Assembly (NCBI GenBank): GCA_017999135.1
Contig: JAGOBT010000081.1
Coordinates: 1-9,685, forward strand
DNA length: 9,685 nucleotides
Direction of reading: 5' to 3'
From: Burkholderiaceae bacterium
Lineage (GTDB): Bacteria > Pseudomonadota > Gammaproteobacteria > Burkholderiales > Burkholderiaceae_C
The notes under the pieces were generated by a model. It made no database searches and was not told the origin of the DNA. It saw only the letters and a program-made list of their open reading frames with translations. The first letter of the stretch is position 1, and the number at the start of each line of letters is the position of its first letter. Positions 1 through 6,149 of the stretch are shown in pieces. The position numbers and the translations under genes were made by a program.

Positions 1-536
1 GGGCGCACGAAGTGCACTGTGGTCCAGCCCGGCTGCAGGTCGGCTGCGGCGGCGCCGGCTTCCAACTGGTAGGCCATCACCTTGGGGATGGGCAGCTTGG
101 CCAGCGCCTCGGCCAGCGCTTTCTGCATGCCGTCGGCCAGCGTGGCGCCAGCCACGGTGCTGTCGAGGAACAGCGCCTCGGCCTTGCCGTCGGGTGCGCG
201 CTTGAGCTGCGGCACGGCCGAAGCATCGGCGCCCAGGGCCGCCAGCTTCTTCAACAGCGCGGGCGTGGGCTGGCCGTCGGCCGACAAGGCCACAGCCACC
301 GGCATCAGCTTCTGCAGCACCGAGCGGTCGGCCGCCTTGGCCGCCACGCCGGTGATGTGCGCCGCCAGCCGCCGCGGCGACGCGAACGGTGTCACCACCG
401 CATCGGCCGGCGCCAGGCCCTGGGCCTGCAGCGCGGTGGCCAGGCCGCTGGCAAAGGCCTCGCCCAGCTTCTTCAGCGCCTTCGGCGGCAGCTCTTCAAC
501 GAACAGTTCGACCAGCAGGTTCTTCACGTCAGTCAT
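1..536 (-). CDS. glyS: Glycyl-tRNA synthetase beta subunit, N-terminal part (truncated by window edge)
   Basis: This is the beta chain of the bacterial alpha2beta2-type glycyl-tRNA synthetase, which charges tRNA-Gly together with GlyQ in the cytoplasm. The ATG at 536-534 gives a protein starting [20 protein letters not shown], the usual GlyS opening. About 178 codons are visible before the edge; the full family length is roughly 700 residues, so most of the gene lies outside. Typical GlyS landmarks follow: SPRRLA near residue 55 and KLPIPKVM near residue 153, ending in VHFVRP at the edge. The start lies one base after the glyQ stop (TGA-G-ATG), so translation is probably coupled to glyQ, matching the need for equal subunit amounts. 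No frameshift is seen. Identification is firm; anything about the C-terminal tRNA-binding half cannot be judged here. Confidence 0.96.
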   Translation of the reverse strand, partial: MTDVKNLLVELFVEELPPKALKKLGEAFASGLATALQAQGLAPADAVVTPFASPRRLAAHITGVAAKAADRSVLQKLMPVAVALSADGQPTPALLKKLAALGADASAVPQLKRAPDGKAEALFLDSTVAGATLADGMQKALAEALAKLPIPKVMAYQLEAGAAAADLQPGWTTVHFVR

Positions 537-537
537 C

Positions 538-1467
538 TCAGGCCGCCTTCTTCTGGGCGTTCAGCGCCAATTGCGCCAGCACATCGTCGGCCCAGGCCTG
601 GGGCGCCATCGGAAAGCCCAGCCGCGCACGGCTGTCCACATAGCTCTGCGCCACCGCCCGCGCCAGGTTGCGGATGCGGCCGATGTAGGCGGCGCGCTCG
701 GTCACGCTGATCGCGCCGCGCGCGTCCAGCAGGTTGAAGCTGTGGCCGGCCTTCAGCAGCTGCTCGTAGGCGGGCAACGCCAGCTGCTGGTCCATCAGGT
801 GCTTGCTCTGCCGCTCGTGCGCGGCAAACGCCTGCAGCAGAAAGTCCACATCGCTGTGCTCGAAGTTGTAGGTGCTCTGCTCCACCTCGTTCTGGTGGAA
901 CACGTCGCCGTACTTCAGGCCGTCGGTGTAGACCAGGTCGTAGACGTTGTTCACGCCCTGCAGGTACATCGCCAGCCGCTCCAGGCCGTAGGTGATCTCG
1001 CCGGTGATCGGCTTGCAGTCGATGCCGCCGACCTGCTGGAAGTAGGTGAACTGGGTCACCTCCATGCCATTGAGCCAGACCTCCCAGCCCAGACCCCAGC
1101 AGCCCAGCGTGGGGTTCTCCCAGTCGTCTTCGACGAAGCGGATGTCGTTGGCCTTCAGATCGAAACCCACCGCTTCCAGGCTGCCCAGGTACAACTCCAG
1201 GATGTTGGCCGGCGCGGGCTTCAGCACCACCTGGTACTGGTAATAGTGCTGCAGGCGGTTCGGGTTCTGGCCGTAGCGGCCGTCCTTGGGCCGGCGGCTG
1301 GGCTGCACATAGGCGGCCCTCCACGGCTCGGGGCCCAGGGCGCGCAGAAAGGTGGCGGTGTGGCTGGTGCCGGCGCCCACTTCCATGTCGTAAGGCTGCA
1401 GCAGTGCGCAGCCCTGCTGGCCCCAGTAGTCTTGCAGGCGGAGGATCAATTGCTGGAAGGTGAGCAT
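538..1467 (-). CDS. glyQ: Glycyl-tRNA synthetase alpha subunit
   Basis: This is the catalytic class II alpha subunit of heterotetrameric glycyl-tRNA synthetase, which activates glycine with ATP and acts with GlyS. The 309-residue product is close to the roughly 300 usual for the family. It opens [15 protein letters not shown], has the signature [17 protein letters not shown] (residues 28-44), the motif 2 region [20 protein letters not shown] (52-71) and the motif 3-like [14 protein letters not shown] (156-169). The frame stays open 63 codons upstream into lnt, but that stretch does not resemble GlyQ, while the ATG at 1467-1465 gives the conserved N terminus. No good Shine-Dalgarno is visible before it. 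It sits 70 nt after lnt and 1 nt before glyS, so it is likely read from upstream corC-lnt transcription, possibly also from an unseen local promoter. Confidence 0.98.
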   Translation of the reverse strand: MLTFQQLILRLQDYWGQQGCALLQPYDMEVGAGTSHTATFLRALGPEPWRAAYVQPSRRPKDGRYGQNPNRLQHYYQYQVVLKPAPANILELYLGSLEAVGFDLKANDIRFVEDDWENPTLGCWGLGWEVWLNGMEVTQFTYFQQVGGIDCKPITGEITYGLERLAMYLQGVNNVYDLVYTDGLKYGDVFHQNEVEQSTYNFEHSDVDFLLQAFAAHERQSKHLMDQQLALPAYEQLLKAGHSFNLLDARGAISVTERAAYIGRIRNLARAVAQSYVDSRARLGFPMAPQAWADDVLAQLALNAQKKAA

Positions 1468-1537
1468 CGGCAGGGTCGGCGGTGCGAATTGGAGCGCGGG
1501 TCGGAACGCGGATGGCACCGCGGACGGGCAAACAGGA

Positions 1538-3121
1538 TCAGTCGCCGAGTTTAGCGGCCGCCCCCTGGCCGCCCCGGGGGCGCACCGGCCAGGCCAGGCC
1601 CAGCGCCGCCAGGGCCCACAGCGGCCACAACCCGGCGGCCGCTGCCCAGCGGGCAAACGGGGTCAGGCCCTCGCGGCCCTGCACCGTGGCGCTGAGCACG
1701 CCCACGGTGAAGGGCGGCAGCGCCGCCTGCACCACGCCGCGGTGGTCGATCACCGCGGTGGCGCCGGTGTTGGTGGCACGCAGCATCGGCCGCTGCAGCT
1801 CCAGGCTGCGCAGGCGCGAGATGTTCAGGTGCTGCGGAATGGCGATGCTGTCGCCGAACCAGCCGATGTTGCTGATGTTGGCCAGCACGGTCGGCGCGCT
1901 GGCGGCGTCGGCGAAGCGGCGCGCCAGTTCCTCGCCGAACAGGTCTTCGTAGCAGATGTTGGGCGCCACCCGGGCGCCGCGCACCAAGAACGATGGCGGG
2001 TTCAGCGGCCCGCGGTTGAAGTCACCCAGCGGGATGTTCATCAGCGCGGTGAACCAGCGGAAGCCGGTGGGAATGAACTCGCCGAACGGCACCAGGTGGG
2101 TCTTGTCGTAGCGGTAGCCGGCGCCGTGTGTGGCGGTGTCGGCCGACAGGCCCACCACCGAGTTGGTGTAGCCGGCGTCGTAGTTGCCCAGCGGCACACC
2201 CACCAGCGCCGCCGGGCCACCGGGCTGGCTGAAGTGCTGGCGCAGGCCGTCCCAGTAGCCGGGCACCAGTTCTTCAAGCTGGTCGGGCAGCAGCGGCACC
2301 GCGGTCTCGGGCGTCACCACCAGGTCAGCCTGGGCCGTGGTCAGCGCCTGCGCCACCCAGGCCAGCGTGGCGGGCATGCGCTCGGCGGCGAACTTCTCGT
2401 CCTGCGCGACGTTGGTCTGCAGCAGGGCCACTGACAGGGCCTGGCCGGGCCGGGTGAAGTCGAGCGGGCCGAGCGCCAGGCCCCAGGCCGCCGGCAGCAC
2501 CAGCACCGCCAGCGCCAGCGCAGCGGGCCGCAGCCGGGCGCCCGGCGCCTGCGCGGCGGCCAGCGCCAGCAGCGCGCCGGCCCAAGCCAACAGCGCGCCG
2601 ATGCCGTACACCCCCAGCCAGGGCGCCAGCACGGCCAGCGGGCCGTCGACCTGGGTGTAGCCGCTGGCGGCCCAGGGGAAGCCGGTGAAGATGACGCCGC
2701 GCGCCAGTTCGGCTGCCAGCCAGCCCGCAGCAAAGCGGCTGGCGTCAGCCAGCGGGCGGCCACTGCGGCGGTGCGCCACCCAGGCCATGGCCGCGGCCAG
2801 GTACAGCGACAACGCCGCCGACAGCAGCACCACGGCCGCCACCGCCAGCGGCGCCGGCAGGCCGCCGTAGCGGTGCATGCTGATGAACAACCACCAGGTG
2901 GCCGCGCACAGCCAGGCGGTGCCGAAGGCCCAGCCCAGCAGCGCCGCCCTGCGGGGCGTGGCCCGCTGCACCGCCCCGGCCAGCAGCGCGATGGCGGCCA
3001 GCGTCAGCGGCCAGGCGGCGGTGTGCACGCAAGCCAGGGTCTGCAGCGCACCGGCGGCGGCCACGGCAGCCACGTCGGCCAGCCCGGCCCAGCCGCGGCC
3101 GCTGCTGGCGGTGGGGGTCAA
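1538..3121 (-). CDS. lnt: Apolipoprotein N-acyltransferase
   Basis: Lnt is an inner-membrane enzyme that adds the third acyl chain, from phospholipid, to the N-terminal cysteine of apolipoproteins, the last step of lipoprotein maturation before Lol sorting. The 527-residue product has several hydrophobic N-terminal segments (about residues 15-215), a periplasmic nitrilase-type domain (about 227-480) and a final membrane span (about 493-513). The catalytic triad matches E. coli E267-K335-C387: E272 in TPETAVP, K340 in [12 protein letters not shown] and C390 in [11 protein letters not shown]. Also conserved are FTGFPW (145-150) and [11 protein letters not shown] (415-425). The first usable start is TTG at 3121-3119, overlapping the corC stop (TTGA); a GGCGGA six bases upstream could serve as a weak ribosome site. 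GTG codons at residues 18 or 21 are alternatives. The first in-frame ATG (residue 83) is too deep. Confidence 0.97.
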   Translation of the reverse strand: MTPTASSGRGWAGLADVAAVAAAGALQTLACVHTAAWPLTLAAIALLAGAVQRATPRRAALLGWAFGTAWLCAATWWLFISMHRYGGLPAPLAVAAVVLLSAALSLYLAAAMAWVAHRRSGRPLADASRFAAGWLAAELARGVIFTGFPWAASGYTQVDGPLAVLAPWLGVYGIGALLAWAGALLALAAAQAPGARLRPAALALAVLVLPAAWGLALGPLDFTRPGQALSVALLQTNVAQDEKFAAERMPATLAWVAQALTTAQADLVVTPETAVPLLPDQLEELVPGYWDGLRQHFSQPGGPAALVGVPLGNYDAGYTNSVVGLSADTATHGAGYRYDKTHLVPFGEFIPTGFRWFTALMNIPLGDFNRGPLNPPSFLVRGARVAPNICYEDLFGEELARRFADAASAPTVLANISNIGWFGDSIAIPQHLNISRLRSLELQRPMLRATNTGATAVIDHRGVVQAALPPFTVGVLSATVQGREGLTPFARWAAAAGLWPLWALAALGLAWPVRPRGGQGAAAKLGD

Positions 3122-4044
3122 CCGGCGTCCGCCGTGCTGGCGGTCGCCTGGCGGCCGACGCGGAACCAGCGCACCGCCCCGCCGCGAGTGATCATCACCT
3201 GAAAGTGCAGCCCGCCGGCTTCGACCGCCTCGCCGCGGCGCGGCACATGGCCCAGCTGGTGGGCGATGAGGCCGCCGATGGTGTCGAAGTCGTCGTCCGG
3301 CAGCGTGGTGCCGAACACCTCGTTCACGGCGCTGATGTCGGTGTCGCCGGCCACCCGGTGGCTGCCGTCGGCCAGGGTGTAGATGCCGTTCTCCGCGGCG
3401 GTGGCGTCTTCGTCGAACTCGTCCTCGATCTCGCCGACGATCTCTTCGAGCACGTCCTCGATGGTGATCAGCCCGGCGGTGTTGCCGAATTCGTCGATCA
3501 CGATCGCCAGATGGTTGCGGTTGGCGCGGAAGTCGCGCAGCAGTTCGTTCAGCCCCTTGCTCTCGGGCACGAACACCGCCGGCCGCAGCAGGGTGCGCAG
3601 GCTCAGGTCGGGCGAGCGCTGCAGCTTCAGCAGGTCCTTGGCCATCAGGATGCCGATCACGTTGTCGCGCCGGTCTTCATAGGCCGGAAAGCGCGAATGG
3701 CCGGTCTCGATCACCGTGGCCAGCAGTTCGTCATAGGGCGCGTCGATGTCGAGCAGGTCCATGCGCGGCGCGGCCACCATCACGTCGCCGGCGCTCATCT
3801 CGGCCATGCGCAGCACGCCTTCGAGCATGACGCGGCTCTCCGGCGCGATCAGCTCACGCTGCTCGGCGTCGGCCAGCGTGGCCATCAGTTCGTCGGTGGA
3901 ATCGGGGCCGGGCGACAGGAACTGCACCAGGCGCTCGAACAGGCCACGCTTGTCGGTCGCGGCGTCCGGCGGCTTGTCGGCCGACCGGCCGGACTGGGGG
4001 GCCGCGCTGCGGGACAGCGGCCGGCTGGAAGGAGGTTCGGACAC
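3118..4044 (-). CDS. corC: CorC/YbeX-type CBS-domain protein (Mg/Co resistance and ribosome-linked family)
   Basis: This is a soluble CorC-type protein, without the DUF21 membrane domain found in larger relatives. The family was first tied to magnesium and cobalt efflux through CorA; E. coli YbeX is also linked to ribosome metabolism, so the exact role is unsettled. The 308-residue product has a polar, probably disordered N terminus (1-30), a helical segment FERLVQFLSPGPDSTDEL (36-53), a CBS pair (about 84-208, with MVAAPRMDLLDID, HSRFPAYEDRRDNVIGIL and NHLAIVIDEFGNTAGLITIEDVLEEIVGEI) and a C-terminal CorC_HlyC domain (about 218-298, with VAGDTDISAVNE and DDFDTIGGLI). The start is GTG at 4044-4042, with no clear Shine-Dalgarno; no better in-frame start is visible just upstream. 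It overlaps lnt by 4 nt. The corC-lnt pairing is a widely conserved gene order in proteobacteria. Confidence 0.94.
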   Translation of the reverse strand: MSEPPSSRPLSRSAAPQSGRSADKPPDAATDKRGLFERLVQFLSPGPDSTDELMATLADAEQRELIAPESRVMLEGVLRMAEMSAGDVMVAAPRMDLLDIDAPYDELLATVIETGHSRFPAYEDRRDNVIGILMAKDLLKLQRSPDLSLRTLLRPAVFVPESKGLNELLRDFRANRNHLAIVIDEFGNTAGLITIEDVLEEIVGEIEDEFDEDATAAENGIYTLADGSHRVAGDTDISAVNEVFGTTLPDDDFDTIGGLIAHQLGHVPRRGEAVEAGGLHFQVMITRGGAVRWFRVGRQATASTADAG

Positions 4045-4218
4045 GGGGGTGTCGGTGGTGACGTTGGTCGAGAATAACCCATCGGCGTGTCAGGTCTGCC
4101 CGACACCGCCCAGGCAGCTTGACACCACTGCGCCCTTGCAACACAGTTCGCCGCCCCCAACTGACGGGGTTGCACGGGCGGTGCCAGCCGCCACACTCAC
4201 CTGCGTTCCGGAGCCCCC
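4045..4218. promoter_or_regulatory. Divergent intergenic region between corC and the COG0523 GTPase gene
   Basis: This 174-nt region separates two divergent operons and must hold promoters for both, though none is strong by eye. On the plus strand a perfect TTGACA lies at 4119-4124, with only a poor -10 (CACAGT, 4142-4147) at 17-nt spacing. On the minus strand TATTCT (complement of 4071-4076) is a possible -10 for corC without a good -35. The motif GGTGTC/GACACC occurs at 4048-4053, 4102-4107 and 4121-4126, plus a shorter GTGTC at 4087-4091. The first two sites form an 8-bp perfect inverted repeat (4048-4055 with 4100-4107). No AT-rich Zur-like palindrome is visible. Promoter assignments are tentative. 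Confidence 0.4.
4210..4213 (+). promoter_or_regulatory. Ribosome binding site of the COG0523 GTPase gene
   Basis: GGAG lies five bases (CCCCC) before the ATG at 4219. This supports that start, which also places the Walker A loop at residues 13-21, normal for the family. Confidence 0.6.
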
Positions 4219-5304
4219 ATGTCCCAAGGCCTGATCCCCGCCACCATCCTCACCGGCTTTCTCGGCTCGGGCAAGACCACGCTGCTCAAGCGCGTGCTGA
4301 CCGAAACCCATGGGCAGAAGATCGCCGTGATCGAGAACGAGTTCGGCGAGGAGAACATCGACAGCGACATCCTGGTGACCGACACCCAGGAGCAGATCAT
4401 CCAGATGAGCAACGGCTGCGTCTGCTGCACCATCCGCGAAGACCTGCGCACCACGCTGAGCGACCTGGCCGCCCGGCGCCGCAAAGGCGAACTGAGCTTC
4501 GACCGGGTGGTGATCGAGACCACCGGCCTGGCCGACCCCGGCCCGGTGGCGCAGACCTTCTTCATGGACGACGAGATCGCCGAGAGCTATCTGCTCGACT
4601 CCATCCTGACCCTGGTCGACGCCAAGCATGCCGACAGCCAGCTCGACACCCGCCAGGAAGCCCGCCGCCAGATCGGCTTTGCCGACCAGATCTTCATCAG
4701 CAAGGCGGACCTGGTGGACGCGCCGGCGGTGGACGCGCTGAAGCACCGCATCAAGCACATGAACCCGCGTGCGCCGCAGCATGCGGTGCACTTCGGCGAG
4801 GTGCCCATCGCCAGCGTGTTTGACCTGAAGGGCTTCAACCTGAACGCCAAGCTGGAGATCGACCCCGATTTCCTGACCGAAGACAGCCACGGGCACGACC
4901 ACCACGGCCACGACCATGGGCATGACCACGGCCATGCGCATGGCCATGAAGGCCACGACCACGCCCCCGGCGAGGCCTGCAACCACCCGCATCACCATGT
5001 GCACGACGACGACGTCAAGAGCTTCGCCTTCAAGAGCCACCGCGCCTTCCACGCCGCCAAGCTGGAAGACTTTCTCGGCTCCATCGTGCAGGTCTACGGC
5101 CCGAAGATGCTGCGCTACAAGGGCGTGCTCTATATGAAGGGCAGCGAGCGCAAGGTGGTGTTCCAGGGCGTGCACCAGCTGATGGGCAGCGACCTGGGGC
5201 CGAAATGGCTGCCGGGCGAGACAAAGCAGAGCAAGATGGTGTTCATCGGCATCGACCTGCCACGTGACATCCTGTTGCAAGGCCTGGAAGGCTGCCTCGT
5301 CTGA
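4219..5304 (+). CDS. COG0523 (CobW/YjiA/ZNG1-like) GTPase with His-rich metal-binding loop
   Basis: This is a G3E-class P-loop GTPase of the COG0523 family, whose members act as metal chaperones or insertases, often for zinc. The 361-residue protein has Walker A GFLGSGKTT (13-21), the family metal motif CVCC inside NGCVCCTIREDL (66-76), Walker B-like ETTGLADP (100-107), the base-recognition motif SKAD (161-164) and a C-terminal CobW_C domain (about 265-355). Between them lies a loop with 18 histidines in residues 224-262, suited to binding several metal ions. The ATG start is supported by GGAG five bases upstream. It lacks the size and surroundings of cobaltochelatase-associated CobW: no cobalamin genes are nearby. 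Downstream lies dksA; in pseudomonads a COG0523 gene and a cysteine-poor dksA paralogue are both zinc-starvation genes, which makes zinc the likeliest metal. That assignment is inference. Confidence 0.93.
   Translation: MSQGLIPATILTGFLGSGKTTLLKRVLTETHGQKIAVIENEFGEENIDSDILVTDTQEQIIQMSNGCVCCTIREDLRTTLSDLAARRRKGELSFDRVVIETTGLADPGPVAQTFFMDDEIAESYLLDSILTLVDAKHADSQLDTRQEARRQIGFADQIFISKADLVDAPAVDALKHRIKHMNPRAPQHAVHFGEVPIASVFDLKGFNLNAKLEIDPDFLTEDSHGHDHHGHDHGHDHGHAHGHEGHDHAPGEACNHPHHHVHDDDVKSFAFKSHRAFHAAKLEDFLGSIVQVYGPKMLRYKGVLYMKGSERKVVFQGVHQLMGSDLGPKWLPGETKQSKMVFIGIDLPRDILLQGLEGCLV
4888..4962 (+). repeat. His-Asp-Gly low-complexity coding repeat in the GTPase gene
   Basis: The DNA encodes residues 224-248 of the GTPase, an imperfect run of GHDH/GHAH units built from CAC/CAT, GAC and GGC codons. 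It is a coding repeat and not a separate element. Such tracts vary in length between relatives and are the presumed metal-loading loop. Confidence 0.75.
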
Positions 5305-5308
5305 TCGG

Positions 5309-5336
5309 TTTTCTCGCCTGCGGGCGTGGCTACAAT
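5309..5336 (+). promoter_or_regulatory. Candidate sigma70 promoter for dksA
   Basis: TACAAT at 5331-5336 matches the -10 consensus at five of six bases. At 16-nt spacing TTTTCT (5309-5314) is a weak -35, three of six. The -10 is followed directly by CCGCGCGCC, a GC-rich discriminator of the kind found in promoters repressed by ppGpp and DksA. It lies 27 nt after the GTPase stop codon and about 78 nt before the preferred dksA start, leaving room for a leader of about 70 nt. No terminator hairpin separates the GTPase gene from dksA, so read-through is also likely. Confidence 0.5.
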
Positions 5337-5401
5337 CCGCGCGCCTCAAGCGACGCGGCAGATTCACCAGCCGTGGCGGACAACAGGTACAGCGCCACTG
5401 C

Positions 5402-5407
5402 GAGGAG
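5402..5407 (+). promoter_or_regulatory. Ribosome binding site that decides the dksA start
   Basis: GAGGAG lies seven bases before the GTG at 5415-5417. The earlier in-frame GTG at 5373 has no comparable purine run, so the later GTG is preferred. Confidence 0.65.
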
Positions 5408-5414
5408 CCCGGAA

Positions 5415-6119
5415 GTGAGCAAGACCACCGCCAAAGTGCCCGCCCCCACAGCCTCGGCCGAGCCCCCCGGCACTGCCGCCCCGGCCACGGCCCCCAAGCC
5501 TGCCAAGACCACCAAGGCTGCCGCCGGCTCCAAGGCCACTGCCAAGGCCGTGGCTGCCCCCGCTCCCGTACCGGCCACCAGCCGGTTTGCCGAGCGCTTT
5601 GCCCCCCCGAGACCGCCTGCCCGCGGCTACCCCGAACCCATGGACATTGTGAAAACCGCGCACAAGGCGGACCCGAAGCTCGTCAACGCCTGGAAGACCA
5701 AGGCCGGCAAGGACCTGACCGAAGCCGAGCTGCAGGCCATGCCCGACAGCGAGTACATGAATGACAAGCAGCTGGAGTTCTTCCGCGCCCGGCTGCAGGC
5801 CCTGAAGGACGACCTGCTGAGCAACGCCGGCGAGACCACCGAGCACCTGCGCGAGGACACGTCCATCGTGCCCGACCCGGCCGATCGCGCCACCATCGAG
5901 GAAGAACACGCGCTCGAGTTGCGTACACGGGACCGTGAGCGCAAGCTGTTGAAGAAGATCTCGCAGTCGATCGCCCGCATCGACGCCGGTGACTATGGCT
6001 ACTGCGACGAAACCGGTGAACCCATCGGCCTGGGCCGCCTGCTGGCACGGCCCACGGCCACCCTGTCACTCGAGGCACAGCAGCGGCGTGAACTCAAGCA
6101 GAAGATGTTTGGCGACTGA
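5415..6119 (+). CDS. dksA: RNA polymerase-binding transcription factor DksA, N-terminally extended, single-Cys form
   Basis: DksA binds the RNA polymerase secondary channel and, with ppGpp, represses rRNA promoters and activates amino-acid promoters. Numbered from GTG 5415 the protein has 234 residues, against 151 in E. coli. Residues 1-75 are an Ala/Pro/Lys-rich, probably disordered tail (KPAKTTKAAAGSKATAKA). The DksA core begins near PDSEYMNDKQLEFFRARL (110-127). The coiled-coil tip keeps the acidic pair in VPDPADRATIEEE, D154 and D157, equivalent to E. coli D71 and D74. Of the four zinc-finger cysteines only C197 remains (CDETGEPIG); the others are T200, S218 and A221. Such zinc-free DksA forms occur in alpha- and betaproteobacteria. 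The GTG start is chosen for its GAGGAG site; alternatives are GTG 5373 (248 aa) and ATG 5640 (159 aa, no Shine-Dalgarno). The next gene follows after 30 nt. Confidence 0.95.
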   Translation: MSKTTAKVPAPTASAEPPGTAAPATAPKPAKTTKAAAGSKATAKAVAAPAPVPATSRFAERFAPPRPPARGYPEPMDIVKTAHKADPKLVNAWKTKAGKDLTEAELQAMPDSEYMNDKQLEFFRARLQALKDDLLSNAGETTEHLREDTSIVPDPADRATIEEEHALELRTRDRERKLLKKISQSIARIDAGDYGYCDETGEPIGLGRLLARPTATLSLEAQQRRELKQKMFGD

Positions 6120-6149
6120 TCTGCGCCAGCCGCCGACCCACTGACCGCC

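Noticed and set aside
82..1554. 490-codon open frame on the plus strand opposite glyQ and glyS
   Set aside because: It runs antisense to two firmly identified genes, has no recognisable domain and is the long shadow frame expected in GC-rich DNA.
1468..1656. 63-codon upstream extension of glyQ
   Set aside because: The frame is open, but the sequence overlaps the lnt 3' end and is unlike any GlyQ N terminus, while the inner ATG gives the canonical start.
4119..4147. Strong sigma70 promoter for the GTPase gene from the perfect TTGACA
   Set aside because: The matching -10 position reads CACAGT, only three of six, so it is kept only as a tentative mention within the intergenic region.
4045..4218. 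Zur box upstream of the COG0523 gene
   Set aside because: The region is GC-rich and shows no AT-rich palindrome of the Zur type, so zinc regulation is not supported directly by a visible site.
4090..5367. 425-codon open frame on the minus strand opposite the GTPase gene
   Set aside because: It is antisense to a clear COG0523 protein; its His/Val-rich composition just mirrors the His-rich loop and codon bias.
5373..5414. Upstream GTG as the dksA start, adding 14 residues
   Set aside because: It lacks a ribosome site, whereas GTG 5415 has GAGGAG at good spacing. It cannot be fully excluded.
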